64,000 bases of DNA from Ignavibacteria bacterium (lineage in GTDB: Bacteria > Bacteroidota > Ignavibacteria > Ignavibacteriales > Ignavibacteriaceae): positions 62,001-126,000 of the forward strand of contig JAJTBZ010000064.1 of the NCBI GenBank assembly GCA_021286645.1, read 5' to 3'. Positions within the stretch are counted from its first letter, which is position 1, and every line of letters starts with the position of its first letter. Positions 34,390 through 43,530 of the stretch are shown piece by piece. Under the pieces are notes generated by a model. The model did not search any database and was not told the origin of the DNA. It worked only from the letters and a program-made list of their open reading frames with translations. The position numbers were made by a program, and so were the translations under genes.

Positions 34390-34905
34390 TTAGTGTATAT
34401 CCTTATTCTCAAGTAATTTTTTATTGTTGTAATTTGCCCCGAGTATGCCGCCTACAATGCCAAAAATTGCGCATGTGAATGCATTGCCAAGCCCTATACA
34501 TACCAGATACATGCCGGAGAAGCCGTATTGCTGAATATCGGCAGCACATTGCCGGAGGATGCCTGTAGCTTCTTTAACAGACACAGCAGGAAACTGCATT
34601 TGGGCAAGAATCTTTTCCATTTCGGGGAGCTGGCGAACAAATTCATTTGAATGAAGAATAAAAGATATCAGTCCTTCGAACAGAGTAGCGAATAATGCCG
34701 CGTAAAGACCGGTAATTATTCCTTTTATCGCGCCCTTAGGCAGACGGACATGATGCGGGCCGTTCAGGCGCTGCTCTAAATATTGGCTTATCCAGGCTGC
34801 AAAAGGCACAACAAAGCAACAGGCAATACTTTGGAACCCGGGTATGGAATAGAAAACTCCTGCCGCGAAACCACAAACCAGGGCAGGTGAAATTTTTGAG
34901 CTCAT
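34390..34905 (-). CDS. Integral membrane protein of unknown function
   Basis: 171 residues with about four hydrophobic stretches (about 6-40, 62-85 and 138-160) and a central hydrophilic loop of about 45 residues. The pattern, with Gly-rich helices such as G-I-V-G-G-I-L-G-A, resembles small DUF-type membrane proteins common in Bacteroidota, but I cannot name one. It is followed one base later by another small membrane protein. No clear promoter or ribosome site is seen. Confidence 0.6.
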   Translation of the reverse strand: MSSKISPALVCGFAAGVFYSIPGFQSIACCFVVPFAAWISQYLEQRLNGPHHVRLPKGAIKGIITGLYAALFATLFEGLISFILHSNEFVRQLPEMEKILAQMQFPAVSVKEATGILRQCAADIQQYGFSGMYLVCIGLGNAFTCAIFGIVGGILGANYNNKKLLENKDIH

Positions 34906-35091
34906 AAAAATAAAACTTATAACGAGTAAATAAAATTTCGCCTACAACAGAAATTGAGAAGCTTATACAGCATTGCAATTCCATAATCGGCGATTTTGAA
35001 ACTGTAAAGATACGATAAGCCGATAAATTACTAAAGCGACTGTACATTTTATGCTATAGCGACGCAGAAGCATTGTCTATATAGTCGCTTA

Positions 35092-35934
35092 CTAATTCCC
35101 GAGACTAAATTTAGTAATTGACTTTGAAGATAATAAATACAGAGAATTTCCTTTCAGACAGAGCTCCCGGGGATTGGAAAAATCATCGGTTAAGCGAAAG
35201 AGTTCCTGCCAATTGCCAGTAGTACCTGAATATACATTGATTGTTTTAGCAGAAAGCGTGTAAATATTATCGTTATCAGAAGCGATATCGATTGTTCCAT
35301 CGGGTACAGGTATTGTTCGAATTGCATTCCCGAAATGATCGAAAAGAGAAATACCTTTAGCATTCAGTACGGCAATATTTTCACCAAACATCCGGATTTT
35401 AGTCGGCAACTGTAAAGCTGCAGCGCCGGAATTAATTCCCCCGAATGTTAACGAATATCCGCCGGAAGGAGAAAATACAACGACCTGACTATTCTCAGAG
35501 TCCAATATAAAATACTCGCCCAGGATGCTTCTGACTGCGCCAATGGGGTACCGGAAACTGTAATTGAGGTTTTCTGCTGAGAGAGAAATTATACCGGCAA
35601 GAATAAGATTTCGATCGAAAAGCTGTATTCTATGATTGTTTTTATCAGTTACTAAAATTTGCAGTGTCGCCGATGTAACGGAAACCGGGCTGTCAAATAC
35701 CCCGGTATCCCACCCGAACCCCCCGGCTTCTTTTTGTTTTACTCCGGTTTCATCTATACGAATGATATTGGAGCTTACGGAATCAATGATATAAAACTCA
35801 TTCAAATCATTTGTGCAAAAAGAAACTGCCGACTGAAAATCGCCGAATGAGCCTGCTACATGCAATGATTGAGCATTTGAACATGTTGCAAATACCAGAA
35901 TGATCAGAGTATATAAAAATTTTCTTTTTTGCAC
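35092..35934 (-). CDS. Secreted NHL-type beta-propeller protein
   Basis: 280 residues. A signal peptide (ending S-N-A-Q) is followed by about six repeats of a propeller type, each with a segment like F-Y-I-I-D-S or I-L-V-T-D-K-N-N-H-R-I-Q-L-F-D, the hallmark of NHL repeats. I prefer GTG 35934, which has AAAGGAAA just upstream and gives a normal signal peptide. An ATG at 35982 would add a 16-residue tail before the signal. It is likely periplasmic and involved in binding protein or sugar. It is transcribed divergently from the TPR lipoprotein at 36062. Confidence 0.7.
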   Translation of the reverse strand: MQKRKFLYTLIILVFATCSNAQSLHVAGSFGDFQSAVSFCTNDLNEFYIIDSVSSNIIRIDETGVKQKEAGGFGWDTGVFDSPVSVTSATLQILVTDKNNHRIQLFDRNLILAGIISLSAENLNYSFRYPIGAVRSILGEYFILDSENSQVVVFSPSGGYSLTFGGINSGAAALQLPTKIRMFGENIAVLNAKGISLFDHFGNAIRTIPVPDGTIDIASDNDNIYTLSAKTINVYSGTTGNWQELFRLTDDFSNPRELCLKGNSLYLLSSKSITKFSLGN

Positions 35935-36061
35935 AGTCAGATTTCCTTTAATAAATAGTTCCGGGAAAATGTCTATTGGCACATTATGAATTTCCGTAAA
36001 TTACCAATTCAAAAATAGAAATCTTTTCAACGTTATAAAGAGAATAATTTCAGGATCGTGT

Positions 36062-36562
36062 ATGAAATACATCAGAACAATTCTGGTGCTTATTGCACTT
36101 GTTTTAATTGGTTGTTCAAAAAGAAGCGAAAAAAACTATCTGGACTCTGCTTCTGAAAAAATGAGAAATAATGATATTTCCGGTTGTATAGTGGAATACC
36201 AGAAACTTATTCAAGACTATCCTTCAAGTCTTAATTCATTGGCTGCCCTTGATTCATTAATATACATATATCAGAACGGATTGGAAAAATCGCTTTCACG
36301 CCAGGCTGCTCAGCAAAAGGTTGTAGAGTGCTACTCAACAATCAGTAAGAACTTTCCCGAATCCGATCAGGGGAAAGTAGCAATGTTTATGGTAGGTTTT
36401 ATACAGGCCAATGAATTGCAGCAATATGACGCGGCTAAGAAAAGCTACCAGGCATTTTTGGATAAAAACCCTAACCACCCCATGGCCCCTGCTGCACGTA
36501 CAGAGTTGGAAAATATAGGTAAATCGGCAGAAGATATATTGAAATCTGCCAAAGGTATTTAG
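36062..36562 (+). CDS. TPR lipoprotein, BamD-like
   Basis: 166 residues. The signal peptide ends in the lipobox L-I-G-C (Cys19), and the mature protein consists of three to four TPR-like helical hairpins (G-K-V-A-M-F-M-V-G-F-I, Y-D-A-A-K-K-S-Y-Q-A-F-L). It resembles the N-terminal half of BamD/ComL-type outer-membrane lipoproteins but is shorter than BamD (about 240). It is immediately followed by DUF58, whose GTG start overlaps its stop by one base. Confidence 0.75.
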   Translation: MKYIRTILVLIALVLIGCSKRSEKNYLDSASEKMRNNDISGCIVEYQKLIQDYPSSLNSLAALDSLIYIYQNGLEKSLSRQAAQQKVVECYSTISKNFPESDQGKVAMFMVGFIQANELQQYDAAKKSYQAFLDKNPNHPMAPAARTELENIGKSAEDILKSAKGI

Positions 36563-37467
36563 TGGGCGAAGTAAATGATCATCGGCGTTATCTTGACCCG
36601 GCTGTTGCTTCGCGCTTAAGCTCGGTCGAATTAAGATCCCGGCTTATTGTAGAAGGATTTCTACTTGGTTTGCATAGAAGCCCTTTTCATGGATTTAGTA
36701 TAGAATTCAGTCAACACCGGCCCTATATGCAAGGGGATGCTTTAAAAGATATTGACTGGAAAGTTTATGGCAAGACCGATAAATACTATGTAAAGCAGTA
36801 TGAAGAAGAAACGAACATGCGCTGTTCTTTTTTTCTTGACTGCAGCGCAAGTATGGGATTCAAATACAGCAGTACTACTACTAAATATGAATATGGGGCA
36901 ATGCTAGCCAGCGCTCTGAGCTATTTATGCATTCATCAGAAGGATGCAGCGGGAATAACCTTATACGCGGATACTATAAAAAAGGCTCTTACTCCAAGGG
37001 CTTCAGGCATATATTTGAACGAAATTTTTAAGGCAATTGCAGAAACAACGGTTTCCGATAAAACAGCCACCGGTAAATGTCTTGATAAGGCGGTTGATAA
37101 GGTAAATAAAAGAGGGTTGGCAATTATTATCTCCGATTTCCTCGATACACCGGATTCAATTCTGCCGGCATTAAAACATTTTCGATTTAAGAAAAATGAA
37201 GTTATTGTATTTCAGATATTAGATCCGGTTGAACAATCTTTCGCTTTGGGAAAGGATGCCGTGTTTGTTGATATGGAGACAGGTGAAGAAATGACGAGTC
37301 AGCCATATCAGGTTCAGAAATCGTATCAGGAATTATTCTCATCATTTCAGAAACGTCTTAAAGATGAATGTATAAAGATGGGAATAGATTATAATGTTGT
37401 TTTAACAACAGAGCCTTTTGACAGGGCCTTGTTCGGGTATTTACAAAAGCGGGCAAGAATGCAGTAA
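36562..37467 (+). CDS. DUF58 / von Willebrand-like domain protein
   Basis: 301 residues of the DUF58 family. The signature R-P-Y-M-Q-G-D-A-L-K-D-I-D-W is at about 54-67. A vWA-like domain with metal-site motif D-C-S-A-S-M is at about 93-98, and I-I-S-D-F-L-D lies further on. DUF58 proteins are partners of MoxR ATPases in envelope-stress and metal-insertion pathways. The only MoxR gene in the window is at 12914. The start is a GTG overlapping the upstream stop codon; no ATG gives a better frame. A strong bidirectional terminator follows. Confidence 0.88.
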   Translation: MGEVNDHRRYLDPAVASRLSSVELRSRLIVEGFLLGLHRSPFHGFSIEFSQHRPYMQGDALKDIDWKVYGKTDKYYVKQYEEETNMRCSFFLDCSASMGFKYSSTTTKYEYGAMLASALSYLCIHQKDAAGITLYADTIKKALTPRASGIYLNEIFKAIAETTVSDKTATGKCLDKAVDKVNKRGLAIIISDFLDTPDSILPALKHFRFKKNEVIVFQILDPVEQSFALGKDAVFVDMETGEEMTSQPYQVQKSYQELFSSFQKRLKDECIKMGIDYNVVLTTEPFDRALFGYLQKRARMQ

Positions 37468-37485
37468 GGATTTTACTATTAAAAG

Positions 37486-37523
37486 AAAAGGCGGTACCGA
37501 ATGATATCGGTACCGCCTTTTTT
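37486..37523. terminator. Bidirectional terminator between DUF58 and secF
   Basis: A long perfect stem AAAAGGCGGTACCGA / TCGGTACCGCCTTTT with a 6-base loop, flanked by A residues on one side and T residues on the other. It serves both convergent transcripts. Confidence 0.95.
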
Positions 37524-37537
37524 GTTTCGAGAAACAA

Positions 37538-38677
37538 TTAGAAATTGATTTTCGACTTGGTTTTATTCGCGTAATCAAGAACCATCGCGCTGGCAACAAA
37601 CACCGATGAATAGGTACCGATAACAATACCGAATGTAAGTGTGAATGCAAAAGAGCGAAGAACTTCGCCGCCGAAGATTAACAAAACGATACATGAGAGT
37701 AATGTAGTACCACCGGTTAGAATGGTACGGCTCATGGTTTTGTTGATACTAAGGTTCATGAGTGTTTCGAGAGATTCTGATTTATGGAGGCGAATTGTCT
37801 CACGCACACGGTCAAATACGATTACTGTATCCATAACCGAATAACCAATAAGCGTGAGGAATGCCGCCACAATTGTTAAGTTGATTTCGAGGTTTAAGCC
37901 GGGAATTAAGCCATATAATACTGCAAATAACCCTAAGGTAATAAGTACGTCATGGAATAAAGCCACAACTGCACCAACCGCGAATATAGGTTTGTACCGA
38001 ATTGCTAAATAAGCAAGAATACCAAGTAACGAGAAAAAGATTGCTCTGACAGCATCGACTTTTAACTCATTACCTACTTTCGGACCAATTACTTCAGTAC
38101 GACGGATTGTAAAGCCATATTGCGGTAATTTTGTCTTGAGGTTTTCTTTTACCCAGTCTGCAATACCAAGACGCACGAGCATCTGTTTATTTGTTACTTC
38201 TTCAGAAACCTTACCTGCCTGGAAACCCAGAGCGAGTAATTTTTCGATTACGATATTTGTCGTATCGGGGTTAGAGAATTCATAAACAATGGTGCTTACA
38301 TTTTTTTCTTTAACTGATTTAGGAATTCCCGCAAGCGATTCATCCATAGCTTTTTCGAGAGTAGCCTGAATTTTTGGGAATATGTTTGCAGGGATATTTT
38401 GTAAGTCGGTGCGTAATAAAATATTACGGTCACCGCCGAACATTTTAACTTCAAGTTCGCCTAAGCCACTGTTTTCGAGTGTTTGGCGAATGGTGTTGAT
38501 ATCTACCGGCTGATTAGCCTGTAATTCGAGTTCTGTACCACCTCTGAAGTCAATACCAAATTGAAGGCCGCGAATAAAGAAATTAACGAGGCCAATAAGA
38601 AAGATTGTAGTGGATAAGAGATAAAACATTTTTCTCTTTCCCATCCAATCGACGTTTAGACTTTTGAAAATATGCAT
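37538..38677 (-). CDS. secF: Protein-export membrane protein SecF
   Basis: 379 residues. SecF enhances Sec-dependent export using proton-motive force. A first membrane helix (about 18-36) is followed by the P1-type motif F-G-I-D-F-R-G-G-T-E, a periplasmic domain (about 45-190) and five further helices at about 205-370. The latter carry the SecF signature in Y-S-V-M-D-T-V-I-V-F-D-R-V-R-E. It is somewhat longer than E. coli SecF (323) owing to the periplasmic domain. It lies 30 bases after secD on the same strand. Confidence 0.95.
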   Translation of the reverse strand: MHIFKSLNVDWMGKRKMFYLLSTTIFLIGLVNFFIRGLQFGIDFRGGTELELQANQPVDINTIRQTLENSGLGELEVKMFGGDRNILLRTDLQNIPANIFPKIQATLEKAMDESLAGIPKSVKEKNVSTIVYEFSNPDTTNIVIEKLLALGFQAGKVSEEVTNKQMLVRLGIADWVKENLKTKLPQYGFTIRRTEVIGPKVGNELKVDAVRAIFFSLLGILAYLAIRYKPIFAVGAVVALFHDVLITLGLFAVLYGLIPGLNLEINLTIVAAFLTLIGYSVMDTVIVFDRVRETIRLHKSESLETLMNLSINKTMSRTILTGGTTLLSCIVLLIFGGEVLRSFAFTLTFGIVIGTYSSVFVASAMVLDYANKTKSKINF

Positions 38678-38707
38678 GAATTATTATTCTCCTTAAACTC
38701 TTTAATA

Positions 38708-40633
38708 TTAACCAACTTTAATGGCATAGTTTTTATTCAGCATGAAATCCATGATTACACGGCAAATAACGAGTGTGCTGAATAACGAGGTGATAATACC
38801 AATCATGAGTGTGAGCGCGAATCCCTGAACCGGACCTGTACCGAAGTTATACAAGATAACCGAGGTAATCAAGGTAGTAACGTTCGAGTCAAGAATAGCC
38901 GAGAAAGCACGTTCATAACCGCTATCAACCGCGGCACGCATGGTTTTACCGGTGGCGTATTCTTCACGTATACGCTCGTAAATAAGTACGTTCGCATCAA
39001 CCGCGACACCCATGGTAAGTACGATACCGGCAATACCAGGGAGTGTAAGAGTTGCCTTAAAAGCTGCCAGGAGGCCGAAAATAAATAACACAGTCATGGC
39101 CAGACCCAAAGCAGCAATAGAACCGGAGCGTTGATAATAGAGCATCATGAATACTGCAACAAGGATGTAACCGAAGATCATTGAGTCCATACCTTTTGCA
39201 ACAGAGTCAGCACCCAGTGATGGCCCGATTGTGCGCTGTTCAATTACATCAACTGGAGCGGGAAGAGCACCGGCTTTTAATACGATTTCAAGGAGTTTAG
39301 CTTCTTCCATGTTAGCCATACCTTCGATACGTGATCCACCGCCGCTAATTTTATTACGAATTACCGGTGAAGAGAAAACGGCGTCATCTAAAACAATCGC
39401 GCAGCGTTTGCCAATATTGGCCCCGGTAATACGTGCCCAGTCTGCCGCGCCGTCACCGCTCATTTCCATGTTAACAACCGCGCCTGAGCTTTGTTGGTCA
39501 ACAGTTGCAATTGCATTAGTAACAACGTTACCATTAATTTCGGCAGTCTTATTCAGGCAGTAGAGGCCATAAGTAGCCTGGCCATCTTTTGAGAAGCCGA
39601 TTGGTTTCGCAGAGAAACTGAATTGCATATTGTTAGGGATAACCTGACGAACATCTTCACGGCTAAGTAATCGCATTACTTTATCTTTATTTCCGGCAGC
39701 AACAAATAAATCGGCGCTGCGTCCGCTGGGATCAGGCATAGCAAGAGCCCAGAAAGGATATTGTTTAGCGAACTCTTCCTGAGTTAATTGTTTCTTTTCG
39801 TTCGGTTTCGATTTATCGGCGGTATTCTCAGCTTTTTTTGCAGAATCTACAGCAGCAGTTGAATCATCTAACTTTTTACCTGCCAAAACCTCATTGATCT
39901 TTTTCATTACGTTAATCGCAATTTCAGGATCTTTTAAGAGTTTGAATTCCAGGAGGGCGGTACCCTGTAAAAGTTGTTTTGCTTCTTCTTCGCGTGCAAT
40001 ACCGGGCAATTCAACAACGATACGTCGTTCACCCTGGCGCTGAATTGAAGGTTCAGAAACACCGTACTGATCAACGCGATTACGAATAATTTCAACCGCG
40101 CGGGTTACAGCGTCTTCAGTCTGTTTCTTCAGGTTGGCTATAGTTTTGTCTTCATCTTCGCGAACTGAGCCAAAGTACCTGTTGATGCGTATATTGCGTT
40201 CTTTTAGTTTTCTGATCACAATATCAACGATTGGTTCGTTAGAGCGGGCGGCTTCTTTCGAAGCTTCATCAACGATCTGACGGTACGTATCATCTGGTTT
40301 TTCAGGCAACTTTTCGAGTAGTTTAGCCATGTTTACTTCCATAACCAGGCGCATACCACCCTGCAAGTCCAGACCAAGCTTAATTCGTTTAGCACGGGCT
40401 TCTCTAAAATCAGCGTCATTTGCTTTAATAGAGTCTTCATAGGGTGTAATTTTTTTTGTAATTGCATCCTCGTCGAGACCCGGGAAAGCCTTTTTCAGCT
40501 CTATCCGCTTTTTTGCTACATCAGCATTCAGGCGATCGGTATTTTTATAATCCTTAAAAGTCGGGAGTAAAAAATACACGGCAATCGCAATAAAAGCTAC
40601 GATTATAACCGAACGTAAAGTAATATCCTTCAT
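38708..40633 (-). CDS. secD: Protein-export membrane protein SecD
   Basis: 641 residues. One N-terminal membrane helix and a large periplasmic region (about 85-430), with G-L-D-L-Q-G-G-M-R-L near its start and R-Q-G-E-R-R-I-V-V-E-L-P-G inside, are followed by five helices with G-I-V-L-T-M-G-V-A-V-D-A-N-V-L-I-Y-E-R. An extra Lys/Ala-rich insertion (about 255-290) is not seen in E. coli SecD. It pulls substrates out of the SecY channel together with SecF. No yajC gene is visible next to it. Confidence 0.95.
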   Translation of the reverse strand: MKDITLRSVIIVAFIAIAVYFLLPTFKDYKNTDRLNADVAKKRIELKKAFPGLDEDAITKKITPYEDSIKANDADFREARAKRIKLGLDLQGGMRLVMEVNMAKLLEKLPEKPDDTYRQIVDEASKEAARSNEPIVDIVIRKLKERNIRINRYFGSVREDEDKTIANLKKQTEDAVTRAVEIIRNRVDQYGVSEPSIQRQGERRIVVELPGIAREEEAKQLLQGTALLEFKLLKDPEIAINVMKKINEVLAGKKLDDSTAAVDSAKKAENTADKSKPNEKKQLTQEEFAKQYPFWALAMPDPSGRSADLFVAAGNKDKVMRLLSREDVRQVIPNNMQFSFSAKPIGFSKDGQATYGLYCLNKTAEINGNVVTNAIATVDQQSSGAVVNMEMSGDGAADWARITGANIGKRCAIVLDDAVFSSPVIRNKISGGGSRIEGMANMEEAKLLEIVLKAGALPAPVDVIEQRTIGPSLGADSVAKGMDSMIFGYILVAVFMMLYYQRSGSIAALGLAMTVLFIFGLLAAFKATLTLPGIAGIVLTMGVAVDANVLIYERIREEYATGKTMRAAVDSGYERAFSAILDSNVTTLITSVILYNFGTGPVQGFALTLMIGIITSLFSTLVICRVIMDFMLNKNYAIKVG

Positions 40634-40797
40634 AAGATTCTTATATAATGATAAATAATGTGACTTGTAATTTTATTAAAACTTTAAAAATACCCTACCA
40701 GAGGTTAAAAATCAAACGAAAATTGCATTTTCACGGTTTGTTTATCCTTTAATTTATAAGTAATTTACAGGGTTAATTTGAATATTTTGGAGTATTA

Positions 40798-41943
40798 ATG
40801 AACAGGAACACATTCTATTTAATCAGCGCGATCATTTTTGGCTGGCTTTCTCTTACAGCTTTTGATTGTGCTTCAACAGAAATTACCAGCGCTAAGCTGT
40901 ATATACAACAGAAAAACGTCGATAAGGCGCTTGATGTTCTTCAGAAAGAAGTTACAAAAAACCCCCGCAGCGAAGAAGGTTACTATATGATGGGCGTAAT
41001 TTATGGTGATAAAGAAGAATACGCCAAAATGCTTGACTGCTTCGATAAAGCATCAGCCAATGGTAAAGTGCACGAAACTGATATTAAAAAAGCTAAACTC
41101 TCTTACTGGGGGCAGGCATTTAATAGAGGTGCGAACTATTTCAAACAAGCTACCACCGCTCCTAAAGATTCCTCTGCTATTTTCTATGAAAAATCGGCTA
41201 ACTCTTTCAAAATGGCAATTGCAATTCAACCGGATAGTTTAGGTTCATACAAAAACCTGTCATATGTTTACATGAATATGGGCCGTTATGATGATGCAAC
41301 CGCACCATTACAGAAAATGGTTGATTTGAAAAAAGATAAGGATGCATATAAACTCCTTGGCGAATTAACAATGGATAAAGCAAGCCGTTTGAAAGAGAAA
41401 AAAGATTCTGTTGGCGCAACAAAAGAATATAATAACGCCATTCAGCTGTTTGAAGAAGCACGTAAAGCACATCCGGATGACCAGGATATTTTAACAAGTT
41501 TATGTAATGCTTACATTGCTGCTGATAAAGCCTCGGTAGCTATGGGTACATTTAAACAATTGCTTGAAAAAGATCCTACTAACCTTACTTACCGGTATAA
41601 TTATGGTGTATTATTGTTAGGCGCCAATGATTTTACCGGAGCAGAAGCCCAGTTCAAAGAAGCTCTTACATCAGATGCTGAACACCTTAACTCGATATAT
41701 AACCTTGCGGTAACCTATGTTAAATGGGGTGCAACTCTCTCGAAGAAAGCAGATGAAACCGGAAAAGAAGATCCGGAAGTTAAAGCAAAATACCGTGCTG
41801 CTTTACCATATCTGGAATCCTATGTTCAGAAAAAATCGAATGATGTTAACGTTGTTGAGCTATTAGGCAAAGTATATTCAGTTTTAGGTATGACTGAAGA
41901 TGCAAAAAAATGTTTCGATAAAGCCGATAAATTACGTAAGTAA
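40798..41943 (+). CDS. Secreted tetratricopeptide-repeat protein
   Basis: 381 residues. The N-terminal hydrophobic segment ends near T-A-F-D-C-A-S, which is not a good lipobox (Asp before Cys), so I call it exported but leave the anchor open. The rest has about eight TPR units, such as Y-Y-M-M-G-V-I-Y-G-D, L-S-Y-V-Y-M-N-M-G-R-Y and R-Y-N-Y-G-V-L-L-L-G. No enzymatic motif is seen. It is transcribed divergently from secD and followed by a strong terminator, so it is a single-gene unit. Confidence 0.82.
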   Translation: MNRNTFYLISAIIFGWLSLTAFDCASTEITSAKLYIQQKNVDKALDVLQKEVTKNPRSEEGYYMMGVIYGDKEEYAKMLDCFDKASANGKVHETDIKKAKLSYWGQAFNRGANYFKQATTAPKDSSAIFYEKSANSFKMAIAIQPDSLGSYKNLSYVYMNMGRYDDATAPLQKMVDLKKDKDAYKLLGELTMDKASRLKEKKDSVGATKEYNNAIQLFEEARKAHPDDQDILTSLCNAYIAADKASVAMGTFKQLLEKDPTNLTYRYNYGVLLLGANDFTGAEAQFKEALTSDAEHLNSIYNLAVTYVKWGATLSKKADETGKEDPEVKAKYRAALPYLESYVQKKSNDVNVVELLGKVYSVLGMTEDAKKCFDKADKLRK

Positions 41944-41964
41944 TTTTCGCTAAAAGATTTTTTT

Positions 41965-41997
41965 ATAACCCCCGCTAAGTCGGGGGTTATTTTTTTA
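41965..41997 (+). terminator. Rho-independent terminator after TPR gene
   Basis: ATAACCCCCG, 6-base loop, CGGGGGTTAT and a run of T. The 10-base GC-rich stem is perfect. Confidence 0.95.
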
Positions 41998-42037
41998 TAT
42001 TTGGGGTAATGAAGTTTAATCATTAAGGAATGGAAGT

Positions 42038-42364
42038 ATGAATCAGGAAGAACAAGAAGGCTTGCAGCAGATTAATGTTGAATTGGGCGAAAAAGAAGCT
42101 GAAGGTATTTACTCTAATTTGGCAATTATAACCCACTCACCCGCTGAATTTGTTATTGATTTTACAAGAATAGTACCTGGATTGCCGAAAGCAAAAGTAC
42201 TCTCTCGTATTATTACTACTCCGCAGCATGCGAAAATGTTATTGTACGCGCTGAAAGATAATTTGGATAAATATGAAAGCCGTTTTGGTGAAGTGCGAAT
42301 TGATATGCAGCCTGAACAGCATTTTGGTTTTACACCTTTGGTAAACAAAGAAAAAGTAAATTAA
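42038..42364 (+). CDS. DUF3467-family protein
   Basis: A 108-residue cytoplasmic protein with the family pattern Y-S-N-L-A-I-I-T-H-S-P-A-E-F-V-I-D-F and P-G-L-P-K-A-K-V-L-S-R-I-I-T-T-P-Q-H-A-K. Members are widespread and uncharacterised, with a fold related to small heat-shock-like or DNA-binding folds by some predictions, which I cannot test. GGAA precedes the ATG. It stands alone between two terminators. Confidence 0.85.
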   Translation: MNQEEQEGLQQINVELGEKEAEGIYSNLAIITHSPAEFVIDFTRIVPGLPKAKVLSRIITTPQHAKMLLYALKDNLDKYESRFGEVRIDMQPEQHFGFTPLVNKEKVN

Positions 42365-42371
42365 AACCTAC

Positions 42372-42407
42372 AAAAAAAGCCGCGTCTGTTTACCAAACGC
42401 GGCTTTT
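42372..42407. terminator. Bidirectional terminator between DUF3467 and DHS-like gene
   Basis: AAAAGCCGCGT and ACGCGGCTTTT pair around an 11-base loop. Seven A residues precede and four T follow, so it can serve both convergent genes. Confidence 0.88.
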
Positions 42408-42428
42408 GTGTTTAGAGAGCTAAATATC

Positions 42429-43457
42429 TTATTTCATAAATAATTTTGCGAACTCTCTTGGTTCACGGTTTTTCCAAACACCTTTATGATATGCGTAGCC
42501 TGCAATTAACGGCATAGCCAATGTAGCTTCGGCGTAAACCATCTGTTCATAGGTGGTTTGAACTTTACCCCATGAACTGGCTTCTTTTAATGTAGAACCC
42601 GAGAGGCCGCCATCGCGTTCATCCGCAACAGTAATTTGAACAGCATACTTATGCATAGGGGCATTTTCCTGCAAAATATCGGCAGCAACAACGATATCCT
42701 GGGTGAAATTTTTCGGAACACCGCCGCCAATCATGAAAATACCGCTTTCTTTGCTGTTAATCTTAATCTGGGTTAATTCCAGAAAATCTTTTGCTGAATC
42801 GATTGAAACATGTTTATCCGGATTTTTTGTTTGGTGAACAACAAATCCAAAACCAGCAGAACAATCGGAAAAGGCAGGGCAGAAGATCGGCACATTCTTT
42901 TTATAACAGGCATAAACGACACTATCTTCAACTTTTGGTCCGCCGTTATCTTCCAGATATTTACCCATGTGCCAGATTAATTCGCGTGATGAATAAGGGC
43001 GTGGTTCGAGGCTGTCGAAAATTATTCCACAGGTATCATCGCAAACACGTAATTCATCTTCATCTATATAGGTATCATAAATTCTGTCAATAGCCATTTC
43101 TCTAAGCGAGTTGTCATCGCTGAATGGAGTGCCAATATAGTGCTTAAAGCCAAGTGCCTCAAAGAAATCCTGATCAACGATAACGGCACCGGTAGATACA
43201 ATAGCATCGACCATATTGTTCATTACCATATCGTAAACGATTTTCTTTAATCCCGCGCTAAATAAACTGCCCGCGAGTGTAAGAATAACAGCACCGTCTT
43301 TTTCAGAAATCATCATTTCAACAATTTTTGAGGCGCGGTACAAGTTCCTGGCCTGGAAAGCCATCTTTTCCATCGAATCAACAAGTGCAGTGACATCATG
43401 TTTCTTTATGTCAAAATGCTCGATAACATCATTCAGTAGTTCTTTTTTCGTTTCCAT
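42429..43457 (-). CDS. Deoxyhypusine synthase-like enzyme (probable polyamine-transforming)
   Basis: 342 residues homologous to eukaryotic/archaeal deoxyhypusine synthase. The NAD-binding stretch has I-V-S-T-G-A-V-I-V-D-Q-D-F and the active-site lysine motif S-S-W-G-K-V is present with Lys298. Bacteria have no deoxyhypusine-bearing eIF5A, and some bacterial members make homospermidine from spermidine or putrescine, so a polyamine role is more likely here. No eIF5A-like gene is visible in the window. It is preceded by an epimerase gene on the same strand 73 bases upstream. Confidence 0.85.
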   Translation of the reverse strand: METKKELLNDVIEHFDIKKHDVTALVDSMEKMAFQARNLYRASKIVEMMISEKDGAVILTLAGSLFSAGLKKIVYDMVMNNMVDAIVSTGAVIVDQDFFEALGFKHYIGTPFSDDNSLREMAIDRIYDTYIDEDELRVCDDTCGIIFDSLEPRPYSSRELIWHMGKYLEDNGGPKVEDSVVYACYKKNVPIFCPAFSDCSAGFGFVVHQTKNPDKHVSIDSAKDFLELTQIKINSKESGIFMIGGGVPKNFTQDIVVAADILQENAPMHKYAVQITVADERDGGLSGSTLKEASSWGKVQTTYEQMVYAEATLAMPLIAGYAYHKGVWKNREPREFAKLFMK

Positions 43458-43530
43458 GGTCTGGAATCTCCTTATTTATTAACATATAATATATTCGTAC
43501 AAGAAAGTTTGCTCAGCGTGCAAAACTCTG

